Positions 52,873 to 62,759 of a DNA stretch of 64,000 nucleotides are shown here, piece by piece (within the stretch, counting starts at the first letter, position 1; every line of letters begins with the position of its first letter). A model generated the notes under the pieces. That model did no database searches. It was not told where the DNA came from and was given only the letters and a program-made list of their open reading frames with translations. The translations under genes and the position numbers were made by a program. Source of the stretch: Paenibacillus sediminis (lineage in GTDB: Bacteria; Bacillota; Bacilli; Paenibacillales; Paenibacillaceae); contig NZ_JAGGKP010000001.1 in NCBI RefSeq assembly GCF_017873765.1, forward strand, positions 1,302,001-1,366,000, read 5' to 3'.

Positions 52873-54252
52873 TTAACGGAAAGGAAACTTCATTCCTTTA
52901 CCGGCAACTTTACTAAGTCGTTTCATCATTTTCGAGTTTTTACCGCCAGGACCCATCAAGCTAGACAACTGCTTCATCATGCGCCGCATCTCATCAAACT
53001 GTTTAATCAGTCTGTTGACTTCAGCGAGACTTGTACCGCTGCCTGCCGCAATCCGTTTACGACGGTTATGATTAATAATTTCAGGGTTCTGCTTCTCTTT
53101 GGTCGTCATCGAACGAACAATCGCTTCGATCCGGCCCATTTGCTTCTCATCAACCTTAAGGTCTTGCGTCTGCTTCATTTTCCCCATACCAGGGATCATA
53201 TCCATTAGCTGATCGAGAGGTCCAAGCTTCTTCACCTGCTCCATCTGCTCGAGGAAATCTTCAAACGTAAATTCTGCATTGCGCATTTTACGTTCCATTT
53301 CCTTCGCTTTCTGCTCATCAATGTTAGCTTGCGCTTTCTCAATAAGGGAAAGCATATCCCCCATCCCAAGAATCCGTGAAGCCATCCGATCTGGATGGAA
53401 CGGTTCGAGGGCGTCAATTTTCTCGCCAATAGCTGCGAACTTAATCGGACAGCCTGTTACAGCTTTAACGGACAGGGCGGCACCACCGCGTGTATCCCCG
53501 TCGAGCTTCGTCAGTACGACACCGGTCAGTTCAAGCTGTTTATTGAAATGATCAGCAACGTTAACCGCATCTTGCCCTGTCATGGCATCGACGACAAGCA
53601 GTACTTCGTCCGGTTTCACCACTTCATGAATTTGCTTCAGCTCTTCCATGAGTTCTTCATCAATGTGGAGACGACCTGCGGTATCGATAATCACATAATC
53701 GTTGCCGTTATCCTTGGCATGTTGTAAACCTTGACGTGCAATTTCAACCGGACTCGTCTGGTCACCAAGTGAGAATACAGGTACCTTAATCTGCTCACCT
53801 AACACTTGAAGCTGCTTAATGGCTGCCGGTCTGTAAATGTCACCAGCTACAAGGAGCGGACGACTGTTTTGCTTTTGAAGCATTTTGGCAAGTTTACCTG
53901 CAGTAGTCGTCTTACCGGCACCTTGCAAACCAACCATCATAATGACTGTCGGCGGTTTATTGCTCTTTGCCAGTTTCGCTTGGCTGCCGCCCATAAGCTC
54001 TGTGAGCTCTTTGTTTACGATATCGATGATGACCATGCCCGGTGTGAAGCTATCCATCACTTCTTTACCGACTGCTTTTTCTTTCACTTTGGCGATAAAA
54101 TCTTTGACAACCTTAAAGTTAACATCCGCTTCCAGCAGTGCTAGACGCACTTCGCGCATCGCTTCGTTAACGTCTTCTTCAGACACCTTACCTTTGCCGC
54201 GCAGCTTGCTGAATACATTTTGCAGCCTGCTCGTTAACCCTTCGAACGCCAT
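52873..54252 (-). CDS. ffh: Signal recognition particle protein Ffh
   Basis: Ffh, 459 residues, binds signal peptides of nascent membrane proteins and hands them to FtsY. N domain, then G domain with GLQGAGKTTTAGKLAKML near residue 105, DTAGRLHIDEEL and TKLDGDTRGGAAL. The C-terminal M domain (about 300-459) is rich in Met and contains SGTSLAEVNRLIKQFDEMRR. The ATG at 54250-54252 (MAFEGLTSRLQ) matches B. subtilis Ffh and has GAGGTG six bases upstream; the earlier GTG and ATG codons overlap that site. Confidence 0.98.
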   Translation of the reverse strand: MAFEGLTSRLQNVFSKLRGKGKVSEEDVNEAMREVRLALLEADVNFKVVKDFIAKVKEKAVGKEVMDSFTPGMVIIDIVNKELTELMGGSQAKLAKSNKPPTVIMMVGLQGAGKTTTAGKLAKMLQKQNSRPLLVAGDIYRPAAIKQLQVLGEQIKVPVFSLGDQTSPVEIARQGLQHAKDNGNDYVIIDTAGRLHIDEELMEELKQIHEVVKPDEVLLVVDAMTGQDAVNVADHFNKQLELTGVVLTKLDGDTRGGAALSVKAVTGCPIKFAAIGEKIDALEPFHPDRMASRILGMGDMLSLIEKAQANIDEQKAKEMERKMRNAEFTFEDFLEQMEQVKKLGPLDQLMDMIPGMGKMKQTQDLKVDEKQMGRIEAIVRSMTTKEKQNPEIINHNRRKRIAAGSGTSLAEVNRLIKQFDEMRRMMKQLSSLMGPGGKNSKMMKRLSKVAGKGMKFPFR

Positions 54253-54277
54253 AGCCATCACCTCGTTTCATGCTATC

Positions 54278-54631
54278 TTAAATTCCTAATAAATGTTCCA
54301 CAATTCGTATCATTTTACGTCTATTGTCATCCGTTAGATCTGGCTCGTTTAGTAATGTTCTAAGCTTCGCCAGCTGTGCGCTTCGCTGTTCATGCTTTTC
54401 TAGCAGCTTAAGCTTCTCTTCGTACATTTCAAGCATTTGTTCAGCACGTTTGATGTGCTCATATACTGCTTGACGACTAATATCAAATTCTGCGGCGATT
54501 TCTCCCAATGAGAAATCATCATGAAAATAATATTTGAGAAACGTCTGTTGTTTCTCGGTTAACAATGACTCATAGAAATCGAACAATAAATTAATTCGAT
54601 TTGTCTTATCGAGCCAATTCTCCTGACTCAT
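54278..54631 (-). CDS. ylxM: YlxM/p13 family helix-turn-helix protein
   Basis: A 117-residue protein of the YlxM (UPF0122) family, always linked to ffh; reported to bind SRP in streptococci. A sigma-70 region 4-like helix-turn-helix is visible: FHDDFSLGEIAAEFDISRQA near residue 35. The ATG at 54629-54631 has AAGGGAGTG six bases upstream; the open frame extends seven codons further, but without a site. It lies 25 bases before ffh, behind a strong promoter. Confidence 0.93.
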   Translation of the reverse strand: MSQENWLDKTNRINLLFDFYESLLTEKQQTFLKYYFHDDFSLGEIAAEFDISRQAVYEHIKRAEQMLEMYEEKLKLLEKHEQRSAQLAKLRTLLNEPDLTDDNRRKMIRIVEHLLGI

Positions 54632-54685
54632 ACGGGACACTCCCTTCGTCAAGGAAAAACACTTTACACCGTATCAACGTTCCTT

Positions 54686-54714
54686 ATCATACATAAAAGA
54701 AAAGAAGATGTCAA
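54686..54714 (-). promoter_or_regulatory. Strong SigA promoter of ylxM-ffh, with inverted repeat
   Basis: On the minus strand a perfect TTGACA (54709-54714) and TATGAT (54686-54691) are exactly 17 bases apart. A perfect 8-base inverted repeat, GAAGATGT (54704-54711) and ACATCTTC (54728-54735), overlaps the -35, with centres 24 bases apart. It could be an operator. Confidence 0.85.
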
Positions 54715-54778
54715 GCAAATCACATTAACATCTTCAAAGTGTGTACAACGTGATCATGACACTTATTGATTACAATGA

Positions 54779-54803
54779 AAAACCCGTGATCAGATCACGG
54801 GTT
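54779..54803 (-). terminator. Terminator after the hemolysin III gene
   Basis: AAACCCGTGATC and GATCACGGGTTT form a perfect stem with a one-base centre, so the actual loop must open a few pairs. On the minus strand TTTTTC follows. Confidence 0.85.
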
Positions 54804-54808
54804 TCACC

Positions 54809-55450
54809 TTAAGGCAGCAAATATAGTATCACTGCAAAGAAATGAAGCACACTGCCTGCTAACACGAACAAATGCCAGATGGCATGATGGAATGGAAAGC
54901 CTCTCCACACATAGAAGATCGTTCCGAGAGTATACGCAATACCGCCTGCTACCAGCAAAACAATGCCTCCTGTTGGAACAGCATCCACAAGCGGATTCCA
55001 AGCAATCGTAATGAGCCAGCCCATTATAATGTAGAAAAGGGTGGACATAAATAAAAATCTTTTGACAAAAAACGCTTTAAATACGACGCCGGCAATAGCT
55101 ATTCCCCAAACCGTACCGAATAGGCTCCATCCAAGCGGCCCGCGAATGGCGACTAGCAAGAATGGAGTGTACGTGCCAGCTATGAATAAATAGATAGCGG
55201 AATGATCAAAAAACTCAAACAGATCTTTGGCTTTACCATCTCGAAGACTGTGCACTAACGTAGAATTCATGTAAAGGAGCAGCATTGTTACTCCATAAAC
55301 GGTAAAGCTGACTACATGCCAAGCCGAACCTTTAATACTCGCAAAAACAATAAGCACAACGAGTGCCGCTATACTAAGCAGTGCGCCAATTCCGTGAGTA
55401 ATTGCATTCGCAACCTCTTCTCTGCGTGAATAAGTGTAAGTATTTGCCAC
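54809..55450 (-). CDS. Hemolysin III / TrhA family membrane protein
   Basis: A 213-residue integral membrane protein of the hemolysin III (PAQR-related, TrhA) family, with seven predicted TM helices. Family motifs are present: ANAITHGIGALLSIAALVV near the start, NSTLVHSL and FFDHSAIYLFIAGTYTPFLL in the middle, and FPFHHAIWHLFVLAGSVLHF at the end. Conserved His residues suggest metal binding. TrhA of B. subtilis affects membrane lipid homeostasis. The GTG start has AGGAGGGG six bases upstream. It lies between ftsY and ylxM and is an unusual insertion in this otherwise universal cluster. Confidence 0.92.
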   Translation of the reverse strand: MANTYTYSRREEVANAITHGIGALLSIAALVVLIVFASIKGSAWHVVSFTVYGVTMLLLYMNSTLVHSLRDGKAKDLFEFFDHSAIYLFIAGTYTPFLLVAIRGPLGWSLFGTVWGIAIAGVVFKAFFVKRFLFMSTLFYIIMGWLITIAWNPLVDAVPTGGIVLLVAGGIAYTLGTIFYVWRGFPFHHAIWHLFVLAGSVLHFFAVILYLLP

Positions 55451-55497
55451 CCATTTCCCCTCCTAGAAACCTATTTTCTAGTATAGATATTCGCCCA

Positions 55498-56508
55498 TCA
55501 ATTCTCAGGTGACTCGTTACCATCCTTCTCTTCATTCTCTTGAATGAGGCCTGCGAATAGAGCATGAACGAATTGTTCCGAGTCAAACGTTTGTAAATCA
55601 TCTATCTTTTCACCGAGACCGACCAGTTTAACAGGCAAATTGAGTTCTTGGCGAATGGCAACGACAATTCCGCCCTTCGCTGTTCCGTCAAGTTTTGTAA
55701 GCACTAATCCAGTCACGCCGCTCTTCTCGCCGAACAACTTCGCTTGGCTTAACGCATTTTGGCCTGTTGTTGCATCAAGCACCATGAGTACTTCATGCGG
55801 AGCTCCTGGAATTTCCCGCTTTATGACACGATAAATTTTGTTCAGCTCTTCCATCAAATTCGACTTATTTTGCAAACGGCCTGCTGTATCGCACAGCAGA
55901 ACATCGGCGCCGCGCTGTTTGGCGGCTTGTACCGCGTCATACATAACCGCAGCCGGATCTGAGCCTGCTTGTTGCTTAATCACCTCAACGCCTACACGCT
56001 GCCCCCAAACTTCAAGCTGTTCAATCGCTCCAGCACGGAACGTATCCCCTGCGGCCATAAGCACCTTTTTGCCTTCTTGTTTGAAACGGTGGGCCAGTTT
56101 GCCGATCGTCGTTGTTTTACCAACGCCATTTACGCCAACAAATAAAATCACTGTAATTCCGTCAGGATTCATGTGCAGTGAATTATCTTCATCACCGCGA
56201 AGCAGCTCCACCAATTTCTCCGAAAGAATCGGCTGCAGGTCGGCTGCATCCTCAATTTTCTGTTTCTTCACTTCGGCGCGCAGATCATCAATTATGTTCA
56301 TGACCGTGTTCACGCCAACGTCCGCACCGATCAAAATTTCTTCAAGCTCTTCGTAAAATTCCTCATCAATTTTTTTGCGACGGGAAATGAGGTCTGTTAC
56401 TTTCTCCACGAACCCTTTGCGGGTTTTTTCGAGACCGTCTTTAAATTGTTTCGTCACAGCCTCGGTCTTACTTGCAATACTTTCTTTCAGCTTCTTAAAG
56501 AAACTCAT
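55498..56508 (-). CDS. ftsY: Signal recognition particle receptor FtsY
   Basis: FtsY, 336 residues, the membrane-associated SRP receptor GTPase. Short N-terminal region (MSFFKKLKESIASKTEAVTK), then NG domain with GVNGVGKTTTIGKLAHRFK near residue 128, DTAGRLQNKSNLM and TKLDGTAKGGIVVAI. The ATG at 56506-56508 has GGAGGAAAG upstream; the frame is open six codons further, without a site. It follows smc by 57 bases, as in B. subtilis (rnc-smc-ftsY). Confidence 0.97.
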   Translation of the reverse strand: MSFFKKLKESIASKTEAVTKQFKDGLEKTRKGFVEKVTDLISRRKKIDEEFYEELEEILIGADVGVNTVMNIIDDLRAEVKKQKIEDAADLQPILSEKLVELLRGDEDNSLHMNPDGITVILFVGVNGVGKTTTIGKLAHRFKQEGKKVLMAAGDTFRAGAIEQLEVWGQRVGVEVIKQQAGSDPAAVMYDAVQAAKQRGADVLLCDTAGRLQNKSNLMEELNKIYRVIKREIPGAPHEVLMVLDATTGQNALSQAKLFGEKSGVTGLVLTKLDGTAKGGIVVAIRQELNLPVKLVGLGEKIDDLQTFDSEQFVHALFAGLIQENEEKDGNESPEN

Positions 56509-56565
56509 ATCTTTCCTCCATCTCATAATCCTGATGTTCGCCTTGTATGGTAGTATTCTATTTCA

Positions 56566-59500
56566 TTATGCAATAACTGCTTCCTCATCTTCCAGTCTAA
56601 CAGATACGAGCTTGGATACGCCGCCTTCTTCCATCGTTACACCGTATAGTACATCGGCCTCTTCCATCGTCCCTTTACGGTGAGTGACGACGATAAACTG
56701 TGTTTGCTCTGAAAATTCACGCAAATACTGAGCAAAACGAACGACGTTAGCTTCATCGAGTGCAGCTTCAACCTCATCAAGTACGCAGAATGGAACAGGC
56801 TTCACTTGTAAAATCGCAAATAGTAGCGCCATAGCAGTTAATGCGCGTTCTCCACCAGACAACAGCTGCAAGTTTTGCAGTTTTTTGCCTGGAGGCTGTG
56901 CGACGATATCAATGCCTGTATCGAGCAGATTATCCGGATCAAGAAGTACGAGGTCTGCTCTGCCTCCGCCGAACAATTTCGAGAAGACGACGACAAATTC
57001 ACGCCGAATCGCATCGAAGGTCGTCTTGAATCGTTTGCACATTTCATCGTCCATCTCACGAATAACCTGGTACAATGTCGTCTTCGCTTCAACTAAATCT
57101 TGCTTCTGTTCACTTAAAAATTGATAACGTTCGTTCACTCGTTGATATTCTTCGATCGCGCCCAAATTGACGTCGCCCAGTGCCGCAATACTGCGCTTCA
57201 ACTCACGAACTTCATTCTGAGTCATCGTAATATCTTCAGGAACCGGATAACGATGTTTGGCCAGCTCATAACTGAGCTCATATTCTTCACTTAGCTTCTT
57301 TAAAATATTTTCCAGTTCAACATCCAGACGGTTCACGCTGATCTCAGTTTGGCGAAGCTGCTCTTCAACAGCTTTCAACTGAGTACGCTGCTCCTTGGTC
57401 TCACTCTCTTGAAGCTCGAGCTTTTTACTAAGCTCACTACGAGCTGCCCGTTTAAAATCAAGCTTCTCAGCGGTTTGTTCTTTGCGAAGCTTAAAGTTGT
57501 TCAAATCTTCGATTTGTTTCACTTGCTCAGCTGCATTGTTTTCTAAATCCGCTTCGATTGAGGCGAGAATTTTACGATTTTGATCGAGATCGCGCTGCTG
57601 AGAACCGAATTCATTTTGCAGACGGCGCAGCTGTTCTTCGAGTGAGAACTGTTCCTGAGCCAGCTTCCCTTCAAGCACTTTCAGATCCGTTAATTGATTC
57701 TGCAGCTCTTCCTTCGCAGATTCATTTGCCTTGCGCGCAAATTCGGCAGCTTGAATCGACTGCTGAACGGCCTGCTCTTCAGCTTGCAGTAAAACTAACT
57801 GCTCCTCAGCATGTATACGGCTCTTCTCAATCTCTTCAAGTTCTTGCGTGAAATTCGTTTTCTCTTGCCCGAACATATTGAACTGCTCAGTCACATGGCG
57901 AAGCTCATGCTCTGTCTGCTTCAATTCGGCTGTGACCTGCTGTTCTTCGGTCCGTTTAAGATCGCCATCTTCACGCAATTTATCCAGCTTGCGCTGCGTT
58001 TCACTCATCTGCTCCCCAATGTCTTGAACGCCTTTTTGCAGTTTCACAATTTGATTTTCGGTATCTTGAATATCCGCATCTAACTGATCGAGCTGACGTT
58101 TACGACCTAATAAGTTGCTGTTCTTCTTATGCTGGCTGCCGCCGGTCATCGAGCCGCCTGCATTAACAACATCGCCTTCTAAAGTGACAACCCGGTAACG
58201 ATATTGACAGCGAGCCGCAATTTTATTAGCCTGCTCAAGAGTCTCAGCAATGACTACATTACCTAGCAAGCTGCCGACAATATTGTCATATTTCTTATCA
58301 TAGCTAACGAGATCAGCACCGATGCCTACAAATCCTTCGGCACCTTCCACCATCGCTTTATCGCTAGGTGAAATTTGTCTGGATCGAATGACATCCAGCG
58401 GCAAGAATGTCGCACGGCCAAGCTGACGCTGTTTTAGAAAAGAAATGGCTTGTCTTGAGACTGCTTCGTTCTCCATGACGATGTGCTGCATAGACGCGCC
58501 TAGTGCTGTCTCCATTGCAAGTTCCAGCTTCTCAGGCACCTTAATCAGTTCAGCCACAGCACCATGCACACCGCTCAATATCGATTTCCTTGAAGCTTTG
58601 AGCACTTCCTTAACTCCAAGCTGGAAGCCGTCAAAGTCATCTTGCATTTCCTTCATCGTATCGCGGCGGGATACGAGCGCTTCACGTTTCTGCTCCCATT
58701 TGCGAATTGTGCCTTGAGAATCAGCCGCAAGCCGCTGCAGTGATTGATATCGTTCACTTTCCGTAATGTAATCGTTCCGAAGGTCAGAAATCTCTTTCGC
58801 GAGTTTTTGGAGTGTTCGTTCAAGTTCCTCCTTATGTGCAGTAAGCCGCTCTTTCTCTTCCTCCCACTTTAACCCTTCTTCATTGGCACGGTTCATACGG
58901 CGTTCAAGTGCTTCCTTCTGCTGGTCTGCGTAACGGATATCGTTACGCATGTTAGCCATTTGGCTCATGAGATCAAGCAGCTTGCCCTTAAGCCTCTCCT
59001 CTTCGGCCTGACTGATGCCCCCAGTAACGCCAATAAGTTTCGCTTCTTCAGCAGAAAGCTTCATTCTCAGCTCTTTAAGCTGCTCTTGAGATGCTGCCAG
59101 CTTGCTTTCGAGCTGAGCGACCTCTTCACTTCGATTGTTATATCTTTCTTCATTAACTTGCAATGATTCGAGAAGCTGCATCCGGTTTTGTTCGAGGTTT
59201 TTTTGCCGTTCCTTCAGTACCTCACCATAACCTTCGCTTTTCTCGAAGCTTTCACTGAACTCAAGCAGGTCGCCTTGAAGCATTTCTACTTCTTCCTCAA
59301 GCTGTCTTAAAGCGTTACGGTCATTCGCTAATTTCGCATCATGGGTCGAGACGATCGTCGACAACTGCAGCTCCTCCTCTTTCAGAAGGGCTAATTTGTC
59401 ATTCGCTTCACTCCAAGACTTATGAATCTGCTCAATTTGGTGCACATATACAGAAATTTCTTTATTTTTTAGTTGTTCACGAAGCTGCTTGTAATGAATC

Positions 59501-60135
59501 GCTTTCTCCGACTGCTCCTTTAATGGTCCAATCTGATCTTCAAGCTCACTGATCAAATCATGAATGCGCAGCAAGTTTTGCTCCGTTTCATCAAGTTTCT
59601 TCGTTGCATCTTTTTTACGAGATTTATATTTAACAATCCCAGACGCTTCTTCAAAAATACCCCGCCGATCTTCAGATCGTGTACTTAATATTTCTTCAAT
59701 ACGGCCTTGTCCAATAATTGAGTATGCTTCTTTGCCGATGCCGGTATCCATAAACAATTCTGTAATATCCTTCAGTCTGCAGGCTTGTTTATTGATGAAA
59801 TATTCGCTCTCTCCGCTTCGATGCACCCGGCGTGTAACTGTGACTTCATTGAAATCAAGCGGCAATGCATGATCTTCATTATCGAGTGTAAGTGAGACCT
59901 CACCATAGTTGACTGCTTTACGCGCATCACTGCCGGCAAAAATAATGTCCTCCATTTTACCGCCACGCAAAGATTTGGCGCTTTGTTCTCCAAGCACCCA
60001 GCGAATGCCGTCTGAAATGTTACTCTTGCCGCTACCGTTTGGCCCAACAACTGCCGTAATGCCGCGAACGAATTCCATTTCCGTTTTATCAGCAAACGAT
60101 TTAAAGCCAGCTAATTCTATCCTTTTCAGAAACAT
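56566..60135 (-). CDS. smc: Chromosome condensation protein SMC
   Basis: SMC, 1189 residues, the ATPase of the bacterial condensin, which organises and segregates the chromosome with ScpA and ScpB. Walker [21 protein letters not shown] at about 32-51; long coiled coils (about 170-500 and 670-1000); a hinge (about 510-660, with GGSMTG); C-terminal signature [18 protein letters not shown] and Walker [20 protein letters not shown] start; GAGGTGAT lies about 12 bases upstream. Full length and intact. Confidence 0.98.
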   Translation of the reverse strand: MFLKRIELAGFKSFADKTEMEFVRGITAVVGPNGSGKSNISDGIRWVLGEQSAKSLRGGKMEDIIFAGSDARKAVNYGEVSLTLDNEDHALPLDFNEVTVTRRVHRSGESEYFINKQACRLKDITELFMDTGIGKEAYSIIGQGRIEEILSTRSEDRRGIFEEASGIVKYKSRKKDATKKLDETEQNLLRIHDLISELEDQIGPLKEQSEKAIHYKQLREQLKNKEISVYVHQIEQIHKSWSEANDKLALLKEEELQLSTIVSTHDAKLANDRNALRQLEEEVEMLQGDLLEFSESFEKSEGYGEVLKERQKNLEQNRMQLLESLQVNEERYNNRSEEVAQLESKLAASQEQLKELRMKLSAEEAKLIGVTGGISQAEEERLKGKLLDLMSQMANMRNDIRYADQQKEALERRMNRANEEGLKWEEEKERLTAHKEELERTLQKLAKEISDLRNDYITESERYQSLQRLAADSQGTIRKWEQKREALVSRRDTMKEMQDDFDGFQLGVKEVLKASRKSILSGVHGAVAELIKVPEKLELAMETALGASMQHIVMENEAVSRQAISFLKQRQLGRATFLPLDVIRSRQISPSDKAMVEGAEGFVGIGADLVSYDKKYDNIVGSLLGNVVIAETLEQANKIAARCQYRYRVVTLEGDVVNAGGSMTGGSQHKKNSNLLGRKRQLDQLDADIQDTENQIVKLQKGVQDIGEQMSETQRKLDKLREDGDLKRTEEQQVTAELKQTEHELRHVTEQFNMFGQEKTNFTQELEEIEKSRIHAEEQLVLLQAEEQAVQQSIQAAEFARKANESAKEELQNQLTDLKVLEGKLAQEQFSLEEQLRRLQNEFGSQQRDLDQNRKILASIEADLENNAAEQVKQIEDLNNFKLRKEQTAEKLDFKRAARSELSKKLELQESETKEQRTQLKAVEEQLRQTEISVNRLDVELENILKKLSEEYELSYELAKHRYPVPEDITMTQNEVRELKRSIAALGDVNLGAIEEYQRVNERYQFLSEQKQDLVEAKTTLYQVIREMDDEMCKRFKTTFDAIRREFVVVFSKLFGGGRADLVLLDPDNLLDTGIDIVAQPPGKKLQNLQLLSGGERALTAMALLFAILQVKPVPFCVLDEVEAALDEANVVRFAQYLREFSEQTQFIVVTHRKGTMEEADVLYGVTMEEGGVSKLVSVRLEDEEAVIA

Positions 60136-60187
60136 ACTTCCACGATCACCTCTTGTGTCTATTGTAACACAGGTTCAGCACTCAAGG

Positions 60188-60295
60188 AGACAAACAATAT
60201 ACCGAATGCATCGATACATAGAAAAGAGCAAAAAGCAGCACATGCCCGAGTTAGGTCTGGGAACGCCATCACTGCTCTTTGCTCTTTGTTTGTCT
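60188..60295. repeat. Nested inverted repeat between rnc and smc
   Basis: Outer arms AGACAAACA (60188-60196) and TGTTTGTCT (60287-60295) enclose an inner 16-base pair of arms with one mismatch (60222-60238 and 60272-60288). The 33-base loop contains a CCC/GGG pairing. On the minus strand the inner stem ends GCTCTTTTC, so it can act as the rnc terminator. The length and nesting exceed what a terminator needs. Confidence 0.7.
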
Positions 60296-60323
60296 GTCTA
60301 TAGTACAACCTAGCCAGTCTTCA

Positions 60324-61022
60324 TTATTTAGGCAGAGCCAATTTGCTTAACGCCGCCGCAGCTGCTTGTTGTTCCGCTTCCTTCTTGGAACGGCCAACAC
60401 CGCGACCTAAGCTTTGACCATCCATAAACAGTTCAGAGACAAACTCACGTTCATGTGCAGGACCTCGCTCTTCAACGATCCGATATTCAAGCACTCCCAT
60501 ATTATGGTGCTGAATCGTCTCTTGCAGTTCGGTCTTGTAATCCCGCATTTGCAATTTACCATTATCAGCTACCTGTGGAAAAACAAAGCGCTCTAAAAAT
60601 GAACGTGCAGCTTCCAAACCTTGGTCTAAATATAAAGCGCCAACGAACGATTCGAATACGTCTGCCAGCAGGGCCGGACGGGTACGACCACCCGTCATCT
60701 CTTCCCCTTTACCTAGCAATACATATTTTCCAAACCCAAGAGCCTCAGCAAATTTAACTAGCGATGGTTCGCATACAATCGCGGCCCGCAGCTTCGTTAA
60801 TTCCCCTTCTGGCCGATTAGGAAAAGTTTTGTACAAATATTCGGATACGGTTAACTCTAGGACTGCATCGCCCAAAAATTCAAGACGTTCGTTATCCTGA
60901 GTTTGACTAGTCCGATGTTCATTGACATATGAAGCATGGGTAAAAGCCTGTTTCAAAAGCTGTTTATTTTGAAATTGAATTTGAAGTTGATGTTGTAATT
61001 GCTTTAGATCTGCACTCAACAA
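60324..61022 (-). CDS. rnc: Ribonuclease III
   Basis: RNase III, 232 residues, cleaves double-stranded RNA, including rRNA precursors. Signature [19 protein letters not shown] near residue 44, with Glu and Asp of the active site; [17 protein letters not shown]; and a C-terminal dsRNA-binding domain ([20 protein letters not shown] ... [19 protein letters not shown]). Two TTG codons are adjacent; the first (61020-61022) is five bases from GGGG, the second eight. It lies between fabF and smc. Confidence 0.97.
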   Translation of the reverse strand: MLSADLKQLQHQLQIQFQNKQLLKQAFTHASYVNEHRTSQTQDNERLEFLGDAVLELTVSEYLYKTFPNRPEGELTKLRAAIVCEPSLVKFAEALGFGKYVLLGKGEEMTGGRTRPALLADVFESFVGALYLDQGLEAARSFLERFVFPQVADNGKLQMRDYKTELQETIQHHNMGVLEYRIVEERGPAHEREFVSELFMDGQSLGRGVGRSKKEAEQQAAAAALSKLALPK

Positions 61023-61031
61023 ACTGACCCC

Positions 61032-62270
61032 TTATGCATCATATTTCTTTAGGATAATGGTAGCATTGTGCCCGCCAAACCCAAAGGAGTTAGACATGAC
61101 GATGTCTACACTTGTTTTTCTTGCTTCGTTCGGTACATAGTCCAGGTCACACTCTGGATCTTGGTTTTCCAAATTAATTGTAGGTGCAAGTGTTTGATGC
61201 TTAATGGAGAGACCGCAAATAACCGCTTCAACCCCGCCTGCAGCACCAAGCAAATGACCCGTCATCGATTTTGTAGAGCTTACAGCAAGTTTGTAAGCAT
61301 GGTCACCGAAAGCTAGCTTAATCGCTTCCGTCTCGGATTTATCGCCAACCGGTGTCGAAGTACCATGAGCATTAATATACTGAACTTCAGCAGGTTCAAT
61401 CCCTGCATCGCGAATGGCCATTTTCATACAACGAGCTGCGCCATCCGGATTAGGTTCCGTCATATGGTGTGCATCTGCCGTTAATCCATAGCCAAGCACT
61501 TCACCATAAATGTGCGCCCCGCGTTTTAATGCATGCTCTAACGATTCAAGAACGAGTACGCCCGCGCCTTCGCCCATGACAAAACCATCACGATCGATAT
61601 CAAAAGGCCGGCTCGCCTTCTCAGGTTCATCATTCCGAGTTGACATTGCCCGCATTGCACAGAAACCTGCAATCCCCGTAGGACGAATTGTCGCCTCCGT
61701 ACCGCCGCATATCATTACATCGGCGTCACCGCGTTGAATCAGCTTATAGGAATCACCGATTGCATGCGTTGCTGTCGCACAAGCGGAAACAATTGACGCA
61801 TTCGGACCTTTCGCACCGAAAAGAATCGACACATAACCAGACGCCATATTTGAAATCATCATCGGAATGAAGAAAGGACTAACCCGTCTAGGACCTTTTT
61901 CAAGCAAAATCTTATGCTGTTCTTCCCAAGTACCGAGCCCGCCGATCCCTGAACCAATAATAACACCTACACGCTCTGGGTCTGCATCTTTCTGAACATC
62001 AAGTCCACTGTCCTTTAAAGCTGAAGTTGCAGCCGCAACTGCAAACTGAACGTTTCGGTCCATTTTACGCGCATCTTTACGATCCACATAGTCTTCAGGG
62101 TTAAAATCTTTGATTTCAGCAGCAATTTGCGTTGGATATTCACTTACATCAAAAGATTCTATTCTAGATACGCCGGATTTACCTGCCGAGATATTATTCC
62201 AGAACGTATCTAAGTTTTGGCCTAGGGATGAAACAACACCCATGCCTGTGATTACAACTCTATGATTCAA
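61032..62270 (-). CDS. fabF: Beta-ketoacyl-ACP synthase II (FabF)
   Basis: FabF, 412 residues, condenses malonyl-ACP with acyl-ACP in fatty-acid elongation. The catalytic triad is visible: Cys in [14 protein letters not shown], His in [15 protein letters not shown] and His in [15 protein letters not shown]. The TTG at 62268-62270 ([11 protein letters not shown]) is preferred, because GAGGTGA is properly spaced from it; the GTG at 62276 almost touches that site. It is ten bases upstream of rnc. A TATAAT lies about 40 bases upstream but without a good -35. Confidence 0.97.
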   Translation of the reverse strand: MNHRVVITGMGVVSSLGQNLDTFWNNISAGKSGVSRIESFDVSEYPTQIAAEIKDFNPEDYVDRKDARKMDRNVQFAVAAATSALKDSGLDVQKDADPERVGVIIGSGIGGLGTWEEQHKILLEKGPRRVSPFFIPMMISNMASGYVSILFGAKGPNASIVSACATATHAIGDSYKLIQRGDADVMICGGTEATIRPTGIAGFCAMRAMSTRNDEPEKASRPFDIDRDGFVMGEGAGVLVLESLEHALKRGAHIYGEVLGYGLTADAHHMTEPNPDGAARCMKMAIRDAGIEPAEVQYINAHGTSTPVGDKSETEAIKLAFGDHAYKLAVSSTKSMTGHLLGAAGGVEAVICGLSIKHQTLAPTINLENQDPECDLDYVPNEARKTSVDIVMSNSFGFGGHNATIILKKYDA

Positions 62271-62378
62271 ACACACTCACCTCTACATAGACTTCATGTG
62301 TACTTTCCATATTATAAATCTTCACATACAGAAGATATGCTGCACATCATGTTATTCAAATTAGTGAAAATGAGGATA

Positions 62379-62410
62379 AGTCCCGCCTACTTATAAAAAG
62401 GTGCGGGACT
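62379..62410 (-). terminator. Hairpin after acpP
   Basis: AGTCCCGC and GCGGGACT pair perfectly around a 16-base loop, 18 bases after the acpP stop. The T tract is poor (TTATCC), so it may be a weak terminator or an mRNA stabiliser that keeps acpP abundant. The rest of the gap to fabF has no clear promoter. Confidence 0.6.
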
Positions 62411-62428
62411 CATCATGCTTACTTAGAC

Positions 62429-62662
62429 TTAGGTATGAGATTGTATGTAGTTAACAACTTCACCTACGGTCGTAATTTTCTCTGCATCTTCATCAGAAAT
62501 TTCCAGATCAAATTCATCTTCTAATTCCATAACCAATTCAACTACATCGAGAGAATCAGCGCCAAGATCATCTTTAAAAGATGCTTCGAGTGTAACCTCT
62601 GCTTCGTCTGCACCTAAACGGTCTACGACAATGCGTTTTACACGCTCAAATACGTCAGACAT
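62429..62662 (-). CDS. acpP: Acyl carrier protein
   Basis: ACP, 77 residues, carries growing acyl chains on phosphopantetheine. The attachment Ser37 is in [19 protein letters not shown]. The protein is highly acidic, as usual. The ATG at 62660-62662 ([11 protein letters not shown]) has GAGGAGGTGA five bases upstream; the frame begins three codons earlier, inside that site. It is between fabG and fabF. A TATAAT lies upstream, but without a strong -35. Confidence 0.98.
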   Translation of the reverse strand: MSDVFERVKRIVVDRLGADEAEVTLEASFKDDLGADSLDVVELVMELEDEFDLEISDEDAEKITTVGEVVNYIQSHT

Positions 62663-62717
62663 CCGGTTCACCTCCTCTTTGGTATTATACGAGAAATAAC
62701 ATCAAAATTCCATAGAC

Positions 62718-62759
62718 GTCATCTTATATCCTAGAATTGTCATCTTAAATCCTAGAATT
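62718..62759. repeat. 21-bp tandem duplication between fabG and acpP
   Basis: Two directly adjacent 21-base copies (62718-62738 and 62739-62759) differ at one position. Each reads GTCATCTTA-W-ATCC followed by TAGAATT on the plus strand. The second copy includes two bases of the fabG stop codon. They lie 55 bases upstream of acpP. Replication slippage, or a doubled protein-binding site, could explain it. Confidence 0.9.

Noticed and set aside
55838-56356. Plus-strand open frame of 172 codons opposite ftsY
   Set aside because: Ser/Pro/Cys-rich shadow of the FtsY GTPase domain.
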